In this document: positions 23,962 to 34,100 of the stretch, in pieces
Position numbering within the stretch: the stretch's first letter is position 1
Layout of the letters: each line of letters begins with the position of its first letter
Assembly (NCBI RefSeq): GCF_000143415.4
Contig: NW_003314274.1
Span: 1,243,395-1,298,340 of the forward strand
Source of the DNA: Selaginella moellendorffii
Lineage: Eukaryota > Streptophyta > Lycopodiopsida > Selaginellales > Selaginellaceae
Reading direction: 5' to 3'
Length of the DNA: 54,946 bases
Position numbers and translations under genes: made by a program
The notes under the pieces: model-generated
The model's database searches: none
Told to the model about the DNA's origin: nothing
Seen by the model: only the letters and a program-made list of their open reading frames with translations

Positions 23962-25170
23962 CTATGGTCGATGTTGTGATGGTGCATTTCCCTGAGGCCG
24001 TTCTTGCCGGTCTTGTTCTACTTCCCTCTGTTGTATAGCACGTTCTCTTCCACGATCAGAGTCTATCACTTCACGAACTTCCCAAGGTATAGTCTCAATT
24101 AATATTCTTGCATTGTAAGTTTGTAATCTTGACACAGGATCTCTTAAAATACTCCTTAAAATGTTGAAATTTCTTAAACGCACTCTTCCTTGTTGGTTGT
24201 GAGTGATATATATTTCTAAGCTGGGGTTTCGACGTTGGACCTCAGTGTCAAAGTTGAAGTTTGTTACTGTATTTAATATTGGCCTATTGTGATTCTGTCT
24301 TAAATTTCTCCTCCTTCAACTTGTTATCCTCGAGTTTCCAAGTCGTTCCCTTGAACTTGACTCAAGTTCAGGTTCCCGTCGGTTTCTTAATCTCGAATTC
24401 CGAATTTGATTTTGTTGATGGCCTTGTTCTTGATTCCTTAATTCTCCAGCTATCCTTGTCCGTCCTAAACGATGCCAATATGCTATAGTGTATAGTTCGT
24501 TAAGGGTGCTTGTTGGTAGAGTTACACCCAGAGGACTTTGAAGAAGTCGATAAAGTAATTTTGCATTCTCTTCAAAATCCCTAAATCTAAGTGTGTCAAC
24601 AAACCAACAAACTTGTGGTTCAATGGTTCCACACTCTGTTGCTGCTATAACTCTCGTCAAATCAGTGTTGAAAACAAACGTTAATGGTTGAAAAGTTTCA
24701 CGTTTATGTACGCCTAGAAATTCGATAATTATCTGTTGAAAGATGTGTCCACGATACACCCAAGTTAGGGTTCTTCGAGTTGCAAAGAAATCGAAGTAAA
24801 CATGTTTTTCTTTCAACATTTCCTCATTTTCGCATTCTTCCTATTTGCTAGACAATTTGTAAAAGAGTCGCAAAAGTGTTTCTTGAAGTTTTTGAAAGCA
24901 ACCAAAACTTTGTTTCTCTTCTTTTTCTAAACTATCGTTACTCTTTTTAGTGTCATCTTCTTGAGCTATTTCTTCCTGTTTCTTTCTCTCTTCTACTGTA
25001 GCACTCTCATCCCTGATTCGGAGTCTTTCTTTCACTTGCTTGCAAATGTTGCATTGCCATTTTGGATAGCATTGCTTGTATGGTTTTGCACAATTTCTGA
25101 AACCACACAAAAGGCAATCCTCGTATCTTGTACAGCTTGTGTCTCCAAATGGGCAGTTGTGCTTTTTCAT
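23962..25170 (-). pseudogene. Extra 5' ORF of the Tat-like element, about 400 codons
   Basis: One reading frame runs from 25170 to 23962, broken by TAG at 24841-24843 and TGA at 24316-24318. Both could come from Gln or Arg codons by one C-to-T change. The N-terminal 50 residues are rich in Cys in CxxC-like spacing (CPFGDTSCTRYEDCLLC, then NCAKPYKQC, CNICKQ), suggesting a metal-binding domain. A Lys/Glu-rich stretch, then an unrecognised globular part and an Arg/Gln-rich tail follow. An ORF ahead of gag is known in some plant gypsy lineages (Ogre). I do not recognise this protein and assign no function. Confidence 0.6.
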
Positions 25171-25682
25171 TCTTCCTCCATCGCTAGCCGCTAGAATTTT
25201 TCTTTGGTCGTTTCTTTGTCGTAGATTCTTGATATATTCGTTTTCTTCAACTTCTCGCTAAAAGCGATTACGCTCACACTCCAAGTTTTCTGCGACTTGG
25301 GTGGCTTCAATCTTCAAGTGTTCTTCATGTTTTCATGCTCGTTAACACTTGCTTGCTCTGATTTCTTGACGGAGATTCTTCAAATATTCTAATGTGCAGA
25401 ATATTATTCGTCATCAACCTCTCACCAAGAGGCGGTTATGGAGGATGCTTGGACTTTCTGAGAAGTGGACGATCACTAGATGATCATAGTCTTCAAGCGC
25501 TTGGTCTCTAGCATGTTTGCCATGCTTCTTGCTGTAGATTTTTGTCGATTTTCTTCTTTTTGTTTCTTTTTGACTTTTCCCTTGATTCTTGACTTCGGCT
25601 TTTTTTTTAGTTGTGGCTAAGGCTTCCAGTATTTGTTCTTTGGGTGCTCTTCACTTCGCCTATCCCACCGTGGTCGCAAAAG
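25171..25682 (-). other. Leader region of the Tat-like element
   Basis: These 512 bp lie between the 5' LTR and the first ORF. CTTTTGCGACCACGGTGGGA (minus, from 25682) follows the LTR directly and is the candidate primer binding site. The rest is T/C-rich on the plus strand, with several short CTT-rich tracts. I see no gene. Confidence 0.5.
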
Positions 25683-26086
25683 TGGTGAAACTACAAAATC
25701 ACCTCTACAATGATCTTGTGAATCCTCTCTAATCTAAACTAGATCCAAACATAAAAAGGAAAGAAATACTTAGCCATGTGCTGTCGCAAAGATGTTGATG
25801 CTGAGATTGATGCACATCTCACAGCCTTGATCCCCAGAAGGTAGTGAGTAAGATAGGCATGGAAGAGAAGAGTAGATGTTGAACAAGTGGAGTGTATATT
25901 ATTATGGCCAAGGATATAAAAGACAGAAAGGGGATAGGTCTGGCGTGCTATCACTAGCCTATATAACCACTACATGCCCAGTCATCCAAATCAAGAATTT
26001 AGACCGGGAGAAATCCTGATCTCAATTCCTGACTCAGGAAATGCCTTTGTGCGAAAATCACGATGCAAAATGCATGTACCTCTCTA
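25683..26086 (-). repeat. 5' LTR of the Tat-like element (404 bp)
   Basis: It is the upstream LTR because the coding order runs leftwards. By eye it differs from 15761-16164 at nine positions, all A/G or C/T, and has the same length. On the minus strand it starts TAGAGAGGTACATGC and ends GTTTCACCA. The left terminus is therefore TA rather than the usual TG. Confidence 0.88.
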
Positions 26087-26168
26087 CTCCTCTTAATATT
26101 CCTCCAAATCCCAGCCCATCTATGAGAAAACTTTGATGGTCTTCCATCATTCCAAAAGGAGGAGATGA

Positions 26169-27197
26169 TGTGAGGTATAAATATATGGCTACAATTTCAT
26201 ATACTAATATTAGTGTAACAGGATTTTTGGTTTTAATTTAGACCACTTGCAATTGTATATAAGCTAGATTTTTTGGCTAATTGATATACATATTTCCTGT
26301 ATTCTCTTTTCATATTCCATGCATTCTCATTTTTAAATTAAGATATTTATTTTCCTTAAAAACATCTAAAACATTCCAGCTTTAGTAAAATATTTTATTA
26401 CTAATTTGCGACAACAATTTCATTAACAAATAAAACTTCTAAATAATATGAATGTGTTATAAAATCAGCATGGAAAAATTCAGTAATGAGGGAATTCAAC
26501 ATGGAGGACTTCAGCATTGCTCATATATTCTATGATATTAACATTGCAAATCATCCATGAGCCTACTGAAGAATCCTAAAAACAAAGTAAAACTTATAGA
26601 AATGAGCAAAACATGGAGATTATGATACATTTTTTACTTTTGAAATGACTTTTATTAATATAGGTAGTTCCTGGAAATAAAATCAATTTCACTGAATAGA
26701 GAGTCTCAAATGTTCTACCATTAGGTGGGCAACAATAAACATTCATTTAATAAAAAAGAATGCTTATTCAACTAAGCTTGTATTTCCTCCCCAGCCAGAT
26801 ATTAAGCTTGCTGATTCTAAGTTTTGGATAATTAAATATCCAAAAGAGTTGATTCAAAAAGTAATTTTCTTGACTACAAGAAAGGTAAGTAAAGCTTTCT
26901 CATCTAGGATAATTTCTTCCTTTTATCTATACAGATATAGCTATAGGGAGCAGAAATAAAGCCAGGAAAATTCAAGTTTTCAATCTAGTCACAATCATGA
27001 GTTACTAATTTCAAGTTAGTCTTTTCATATTCTTTTATATTATTAAAGTAGCTAATAGAGCTATCAAATTTAAATTATAATCTCAAAATTGAAAAAAGGT
27101 TTGATCTTTCTCTTGTTTATTTATATATATTATTTTCTTAAGTAGGGTTTAGGTATTTCTCAAAATGATTATGAGTATTATAATGTTGTTAAGAAGT
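26169..27197 (+). other. AT-rich DNA, starting with an LTR-like remnant of the old gypsy element
   Basis: TGTGAGGTATAAATATATGG at 26169 follows the purine tract of the old gypsy element and contains a TATA-like TATAAATATA. It looks like the start of its 3' LTR, whose far end I cannot define. The rest, to 27197, is AT-rich with no convincing gene or repeat. Confidence 0.4.
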
Positions 27198-27590
27198 TGT
27201 AAACAATAAAAAAGAATGACTTGATAAATGATCCATAAAGGCTTATATATTAAAAAAAATATCCATGACTAAAAGTGCACCTTTTTTTCCAATTAGTTAA
27301 GGATTTTGAGATATTTAGGGTTAAATATCTTTAAATGGAAGTCTATAAAAGTTTACATTTGGTATTAAAGAAGTCTCAATTTTAACTCTAGTGCTTAGCT
27401 ATAGGTGACCTTTTAAGAAATCCATAAAAGTTTACATTTGGTATCAAAGAGATTCTAACTTTATTAGTTGGCTATTACATATTGAGTTTGGCATTTGTAG
27501 TTTGCCTCCAGCTAGACTCAACTCGAGGTGTAGGGTATCAAGAGAGCAGGGCTATTTAGAAAGCTATAGCTCTTAATTTTATTCATAAAG
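27198..27590 (+). mobile_element. Left half of a TRIM split by the 20-kb transposon
   Basis: The LTR is at 27198-27357 (TGTAAACAATAAAAAAGAATGAC... to TTTACA) and a primer-site-like TTTGGTATTAAAG follows it. From about 27440 the sequence follows the internal part of the TRIM at 11655-12239, up to ATAGCTCTTAATTTTATTCA. It stops at 27590, where the TIR of the 20-kb element begins. The remainder of the same TRIM resumes at 47578. A short internal duplication repeats the LTR end and primer site near 27430-27450. Confidence 0.85.
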
Positions 27591-27614
27591 AAGCTCTATT
27601 TCGTTAAAGTGGGA
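27591..27614 (+). repeat. Left terminal inverted repeat of the 20-kb transposon
   Basis: AAGCTCTATTTCGTTAAAG continues to 27614 and mirrors 47554-47577 with one difference (C/T at position 12). Just inside is TTATTCAGTAAAATGGGAC, the same subterminal sequence as the left end of the MITE at 1410. Confidence 0.9.
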
Positions 27615-28316
27615 TTTATTCAGTAAAATGGGACTAGGTACAAATTTTCAAGTATTTGAAAATGACGTGAAATTATATGTTTTTTGTCCAGGGGCTAGAC
27701 ATATCTGGGGCATGGTGACTAGCGCGGTGACTTTGTGTCCAGACTGAGTCCATCTGGTTGTATAATAAATCTCATTGTCAAGGTGAACAAGCCGAATCTG
27801 AAGCTAAAGAAGAGCGATGGCATGCGCGCACACACTATTTGTTTGTTCATTGAGCGTGTGGTGAGCTTTCCAAGATGAACGTCATTCCTATTAGCCAGAC
27901 ATATAACTTAATGGTGAGAACATTTAGATATTATTCAATGTTATCTTTTTCTAACGAATCTAATTGTGAAGGTGTAGCAAGAGGCATTGCTAGTCTGGAG
28001 AAGTCATTTAACTCATTTGACCCTTAGTGTATTTTCATGAAACTAAATAACATTCATATTATTAAGGAATTTCTCTAGTACCTTTTTTTTACGACATAGA
28101 GGCTTGCATTTCTTTCAAAGGTGATTTAGTAAAAGGCCTGAGGGCACATGCCATTCTATTTCTCAGACCGGTATAAAGATATACTAGTGCAAAGGGAAAA
28201 AGGTATTTGGTGATCAAGTAAATGGCATGAGGGCACACGCCATTATAAGCCTAAGCACTAGTGGACACCTCCTTTTTGGTGTCACGCCTCATGCCTCACG
28301 CCATCACGCCATGCCA
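27615..28316. other. Left subterminal region of the 20-kb transposon
   Basis: This is 702 bp without a gene. Palindrome copies lie at 27817-27838, 28133-28154 and 28222-28243. A cluster of half-sites (CATCACGCCATGCCATCACG, 28300-28320 region) lies next to the stop codon of the transposase gene. It is probably the 3' untranslated region and end-binding region of the element. Confidence 0.6.
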
Positions 28317-29589
28317 TCACGCCTCCTCTAATTCAGATTCGGATTGTTCACCTTGAAATAAAATACATTAGAAACTTAGTAAAGGAATATTAATGAATCT
28401 CACCTTGAACCCGGGTTATGAATGCTCTTGCTGCATCTCTTGCATGGTCTGGCAAGGTGATGGTAGCACTCTGCTTCCGCATCCAACCATGCACAACATT
28501 ATCCACCGATATGCTCATGCTGGGATCCCTTGGATTCAGCACCCATCTCTTTTCTAGGCAATCCTTCATATATCCGGAACTTGGCTTGAACCACTCCACA
28601 GTTACATTGAAGGAGTTAGTTTCCGCATCCTCCTCTGCATCAGTGATCAGTGATGCAGCGCCCCACCCATATCATTTGTTTTTTATTACTGGGTCTGACA
28701 AGCACGACCATTCCTTTGCAGACCTGTACTGGATTGAATGCTGAATCCGGCTTCTTGTTCCTCGGCCCACAATAGTGATCCTCAACATCGTTATCTGTCA
28801 CTGCATTTCCAGAGGACATTGTTCCGCTACTATCTGGTGCTTTGGGTTCTGGCCAAAAGGACTCTTCCAATTCTTCATATACAACTGGCCCATTTTGGAT
28901 AGCAGATATAATCTTCTCCCAGTATTCGAGCAAAGGCTTGCACCTCTTAAAATAGGATTCTCCACCAAACACCAACCCCCTCTTCCAGAAGGCAATATGC
29001 TGTCTAATCCCGGCCACTATACTTTCCTGGTCTTTGAGTCCATCCGGGTGCATCGGCCGTGGGGAACCCTGAGGAATCATAGGTTCCCCAGTTATGGGAT
29101 CTCTCTTGAAGAGTTCAATGCCATCCACTGGCAGCCACACTGTGTCCCATTCTCTCATCTTGTACCTCATCACTGGAGCACCGTCACGCATGCTGAAATG
29201 AAACTGAAGAGGCTTGGAGTGGCCAATCAGCGTTTCGGATCCGTCCCTGATGTAGCCTCTTACAAACCCCTTAAAGTCTGGAACCTCTGTCACAAGTGCA
29301 GCTTCAACAGTGCCTTTGATGCAATTTTGGAATTCATCGTAGAGTTGTGGGAGGGTGAGGACATTGGATCGCCGGAGGGACTCTGCCAGGTGACTGAACA
29401 TGGCATTGACGTCTTCATGAGTGTGCCCAACCATGAGAAAGCCAAGTGTAACCGTTTCAAATATGCTTTTGGCAACAAGCATCGCTAAGTACGCGAAGAC
29501 GTACATGTTTTTGTTCTCACTGCCAGCATTGTCTGTTTGGAGCAGAAGATGGGGTGGAAGGCCACATCGGCCGCAAGAACTTCCTTGAG

Positions 29590-30736
29590 TGTAAGCCACA
29601 AATTTTTCCTTTCCAATTTGCCAGCTTACCTCGCCTATCCGACCAACTCCGCCTTGGCTTGTGCTAAGTTCCCTCGCCAAGGTTCTCGCCTTTGGTGCCA
29701 GCTCCTACTTGGTTTCAACTACTTACTGCACGAGCAACGGAGTGTTAGCCATCCATCTACGGATTCCCAAATCTCTCCCAATCCCCCTCCCCGGGTTAGA
29801 CTGGACTTAAGGTTCGGCTACACTCCCCGCAGGCACAAGCAGCCAAGCACACCAAGCCTCCAGATTCCTAACACCCCAAGGTATCACAAGGCTTGATCAT
29901 GGGACCCTCTAAATCCCAAGCCTTGGGTGCAGCACTTGCTTCGGGACGTCGGGGCGAAACACCGTGGCCTAACGGCCCGGTATGGGTACCTCTACCCCCC
30001 CTCTTCCATCCCGAAGGAAAGGCCCAAGCCCCCGGAAGGGCGAGGACCAATGAGCCACAAGGTACTCAAGTGGGGCACCACTCCACCTGAGCCGGGAGCA
30101 CCGCAATCGGTTTCCCTTTCGGGAGTGGGAGCTGCTCTTGAGCACTTCCTTGGATGGCCCCTCCGGCACCAGCCAAGTCCATGCTCACTCCCACCCAAGG
30201 CCCCTCGGTCCCAGTCCCAACCTCAAGTCGGTTTGGAAGCCCAACTGGAGAGTCCCTTCTAAACTGGTTCCTGGACCTCACTATCCCTACTATACTTTTG
30301 GAACCCCCTGCAGCCCCCCCCCCCCTGGGAGACGCACGCTTTGGGCTTCACCCCTTGACCCGTATTAGTATTTGGACTTAGTCTCTGGCTCGATCTCGGA
30401 CCCGATTTCGGATCCGACTTCGGATTCGGGTTCGGACTCGATCACGGACTCGATCTCGGACCCGATCTCGGACCCGACCTCGGACTCGACCTCGGACTCG
30501 GTCTCGGACCCGATTTCGGATCCGGACTCCGTCTCGAACTCGGTCTCGAACTCGGACTCGAACTCGGTCCCCGAGTCGGTCTCGGATTCGATTCCGGACT
30601 CTATCTCGAACTCGGTCCTAGAGTCGGTCTTGGACTTGATCCTCGACTTGGTCCCATCCGATGAACTCTTTGTCACTTCGGTCAAGCTTTTGGGGATCCT
30701 TTAGCCTACGACATCTCGGGGAGTCGGTTCCTTACA
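29590..30736 (-). repeat. 3' LTR of the chromovirus
   Basis: It is the downstream LTR of a minus-strand element. It contains a degenerate (CTCGGA)n hexamer tract at about 30390-30640, which gives Ser/Asp-rich spurious frames. Positions 30279-30388 are shared with the 1.14-kb LTRs near the window start. A purine-rich tract (TGGGTGGTGGAG on the minus strand, ending 30737) abuts it as the polypurine tract. Confidence 0.92.
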
Positions 30737-31139
30737 ACTCCACCACCCATAGAAGAAGTTCGATGCCCACATCGAACGTCTCGTTTTATCCTACGACTTG
30801 TTGTCCATGTCTCCGGGGGCATCCCCCCACTTAGCGGTGTGCCTAAGTTAGCCTCCCCGGCCAAGAGCCCATGACAACGGAATATAGGTGTCCCTATATT
30901 CCTCACCTCACCACGCCCTAGTATAGGGTCGGGACTTGAACCCAGCCTTGCTTTACTAGGGGGTTGGGACTCGAACCCAACCTCCGTAGAATACGTCTAC
31001 GGATTCGACATCCCCGCAGGGAGTCGGGCGTAGTGCCCTACGCCTGGTCGACCTATCCAACCCATGCTAATTAGCTTACCTTTGGCGCGCCTTCGGGTCC
31101 CAACATATGCCATTTGCTCAACTTTGCAAATTGATATTT
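30737..31139 (-). other. Chromovirus 3' untranslated region
   Basis: These 403 bp lie between the stop codon and the 3' LTR. There is no gene. GGGTCGGGACTTGAACCCA and GGGTTGGGACTCGAACCCAA repeat each other at about 30930 and 30965. Confidence 0.6.
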
Positions 31140-34100
31140 TTAATTGAATTTTGCATAAGTACATAAAGTTCTGCCTTGCAGAAATTCCTCCACTAGATCT
31201 CGAGCGTTCGCTAGGTTCTCCTCCGGTTCCCATGTTGCTTCGCAGTGTGGAAATCCTTTCCACTTCACATGGAACTCTCTCACCTCGCGTCCTTGTCGCT
31301 TGCTCTTGCGCGCATTGAGGATGGCCTCGACTTCGTATTCCTCTTCCCCTTGGATAACCTCAGGTAAAGGTCTCACTTGGTCCTTGCGAAGCGGATCCTC
31401 AAAGTACGGCTTGAGTAAGTTCACGTGGAACACTGGGTGCATCTTCCCCATCTCTCGAGGAAGTCGGAGTCGGTAAGCCACTTTACCGATTCGTGCCTCA
31501 ATTTCATAAGGCCCCGCGAACCTGCTTAAGGAACTCAAGATCAATTCATTTACAGGAATACATGCGTCTTTACCTTTGGGTCAACTTTCGGCTGATCCAG
31601 CTTGGTAGTCTGAGGTTCTTGGTGTTCAGCCACACCTTCTCCCCAGCTTGGAACTCCACATCCCGACGCTTTTGGTTCGCGTACTTAGTTTGCCTTTGTT
31701 GAGCCCGTTCCAAGGAATCCCTCACTAGATTCCAAATGTTGAGTCTTTCCGCCGTGAATGCCTCCACTGCGGGTAACTCTCCATGATACTCGGCCACGCC
31801 GAGTTCCACAGGACCTTCAATAGCTCGCCCATTGATGACTTCCCATGGACTCACCCCGATGCTTGAGTGTGGTGAGTTGTTATAACACATTTCCGCAAGT
31901 CCCAAATGACTTACCCAGTCGGTCTGGTCTCCCGAGACATAGCATCGCAAATAATCCTCCAGCTGCCTATTCACCCTTTCCGTTTGTCCGTCTGTCAAGA
32001 AGTGTTAGTGCCATCAATCTTGACTTAATACCCATTACCTGTCTGTGGGTGATAGGCTGTGCTGAATTTCAATTTGGTGCGATACTGTTCTAGGAGTGTC
32101 CTCCAGAACCTACTAGTGAAGATCTTATCTCGATCTGAGATAATCTCTTCCGGCCTTCCCCGCACTCGAACCACTTGTTCAAAGAACAGCTTCGCCACAC
32201 CTTCCGCATCCACGTCCGTTGTGGTGGGTATGAAATGTGCCATCTTTGAAAATCGGTCCACCACCACGAATATCGCATCAAACCCCTCGCTTGGGGGTAG
32301 TCCCGTGATGAAGTCCATCGTAAGACATTTCCACGGGCGATCTGGAATTGGGATGCTTTGCAACAAGCCCCCACTAGCCTTAGTCACGGCTTTGACCTGC
32401 TGACATGTTGGACATGTCTTTACATAGTCTTGGACGTCCTTAGCCATATCTGGCCAATGGTACTTCCTCTTGAGTAAGCCCATCGTCTTGGGCACTCCGC
32501 CGTGTCCCGCAAGAGGTCCGTCATGACACTCTTCTAAGGCCACCTTCCTTAGTTCCCCTTCTGGAACATACACCCTCGTTTGCTTGTAATAAATGAGTCC
32601 GTTGCGTTCCGCATAGCCCGTTTTCTCTTCCGTTGGCAGCTCACCTCTCTGGTGAGCTTCCCGCGCCTCTAGATTCCTCAGCAACACTTCTTGTGCTAGA
32701 CCATCGTTCTCATATGCTGTCCGCACATCGTCCCAGAAGGTTGCTGTTGCGCTGGATATTGCCAACTTCAAGCTCGCTTTTCGACTTAGCGCATCCGCCA
32801 CGATGTTGCTCTTCCCAGGCTTGTACAGAATTTCGCAATCAAACTCGGCCAAGGCATTGGCCCACCGACCTTGTTTCCCTCTTAGGTCGGGCTGTGACAA
32901 GAAGTGTTTCGTCGCCACATTGTCCGTGTAAACCTTGAAGTGTCTCCCAAGGTAGTGTCGCCACTCCTTGAGTGCCTTGACCACCGCAAACAATTCTTTC
33001 TCATGGGCAGGCCACTTCCGTTGAGCCTTGTCCAGCTTCTTCGAGAAGAACGCTACCGGATGGTTGTCTTGCTTCAGAACTGCGCCCAACGCAAAGTCCG
33101 AAGCATCCGTTTCTACCTCAAAGTCCTTACCAAAGTCTGGCAATGCCAATACGGGAGCCTTCCTCAACTTCCCTTTGAGGTGGACGAATGCCGCCTCGCA
33201 TTCTGCTGTCCATACCATCTTCCCTTTTCCTGTTTGGTCCGTTAAGGGCAGGGCTACTCTCGAATAGTGTCTGATAAACTTTCGATAGTAGTTGCATAGC
33301 CCCAGGAACGCCCTCAACTCATGTACATTCGATGGTCGCTCCCATTCCTGGATCGCTTGGACCTTCTCCGGGTCCACCTTGAGCCCGTCCTGGCCCACCA
33401 CATGCCCGAGAAACTTTACCTCTTGTTGAGCAAAGTCACATTTGCTCTCTTTAGCATACAGCTTGTGTTCCCTTAGTTTCTCAAACACCTTCGCCAAGTG
33501 TTCGGCATGCTCTTCTAGCGTCTCGCTATAGATCAGGATGTCGTCGATATAGACGACCACGAAGTGATCCAGATAGGGTACAAAGACGTGGTTCATTAGC
33601 GCCGAAAACGTTGCCGGCGCATTACATAGCCCGAAGGGCATCACCAGAAACTCAAAGCTCCCATACCTCGTTCGACAGGTTGTCTTCTCGACATCTTCCT
33701 CGGCTACCCTGATCTGGTAGTATCCTGACCTTAGGTCAATCCTCGAGAAGTATTTTGCCTTTCCCAACCTATCGAACAGGTCCTCAATCCTTGGCAAAGG
33801 GTACTTGTTCTTCTTTGTATACTTGTTGAGCAAGCGGTAGTCTATGCACATGCGCATAGATCCATCTTTCTTTTTCACAAATAACACCGGCGCCCCATAC
33901 GGCGACTTGCTCAACCTAACATACCCTTTGTCCACCAACTCCTCTAGTTGGCACTTGAGCTCCTTGAGTTCTTTTTCGTTCAAACGATAAGGGGGACGAA
34001 CCACTGCCTCAGCACCCTCGACCAGCTCAATCTTATGTTCTATCGGTCGTGCTGGGGGCAGCCCCGCCGGTAGCTCCTCCGGCATGGTATCCTGGAATTG

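Larger units (their letters stand above)
15761..26086 (-). mobile_element. 10.3-kb Ty3/gypsy retrotransposon with Tat-like layout and extra ORFs
   Basis: Two 404-bp LTRs (15761-16164 and 25683-26086) enclose it, and the 5-bp target duplication CTCCT (15756-15760, 26087-26091) flanks it. On the minus strand the order is leader, extra 5' ORF, gag with two zinc knuckles, protease, RT, RNase H, integrase, extra 3' ORF. There is no chromodomain. A possible PBS just inside the 5' LTR (TGCGACCACGGTGGGA, minus) resembles those of plant Tat lineage elements. Eight in-frame stops, one single-base deletion and nine LTR differences, all transitions, show moderate age and methylation-type decay. Confidence 0.9.
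11118..26168 (+). mobile_element. Old, heavily decayed Ty3/gypsy element, split by two younger elements
   Basis: Fragments of gag, protease, reverse transcriptase, RNase H and integrase follow in the usual gypsy order on the plus strand between 11170 and 15735. Its 3' tail resumes after the younger Tat-like element, at 26092-26168, and ends in the purine tract AAAAGGAGGAGATGA. An LTR-like start TGTGAGGTATAAATA follows at 26169. The TRIM at 11655-12239 and the element at 15761-26086 lie inside it. Many stops and frameshifts show that it is long dead. No 5' LTR could be identified. Confidence 0.75.

Noticed and set aside
28775-29488. 237-codon plus-strand open frame
   Set aside because: It is exactly antisense to the conserved DUF7869-like core, which has family motifs; this frame has none.
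30372-30704. Ser/Asp-rich and Glu/Ser-rich open frames in both chromovirus LTRs (also 36747-37086)
   Set aside because: They are open on both strands because of the CTCGGA hexamer array and lie inside LTRs; no independent sign of coding.
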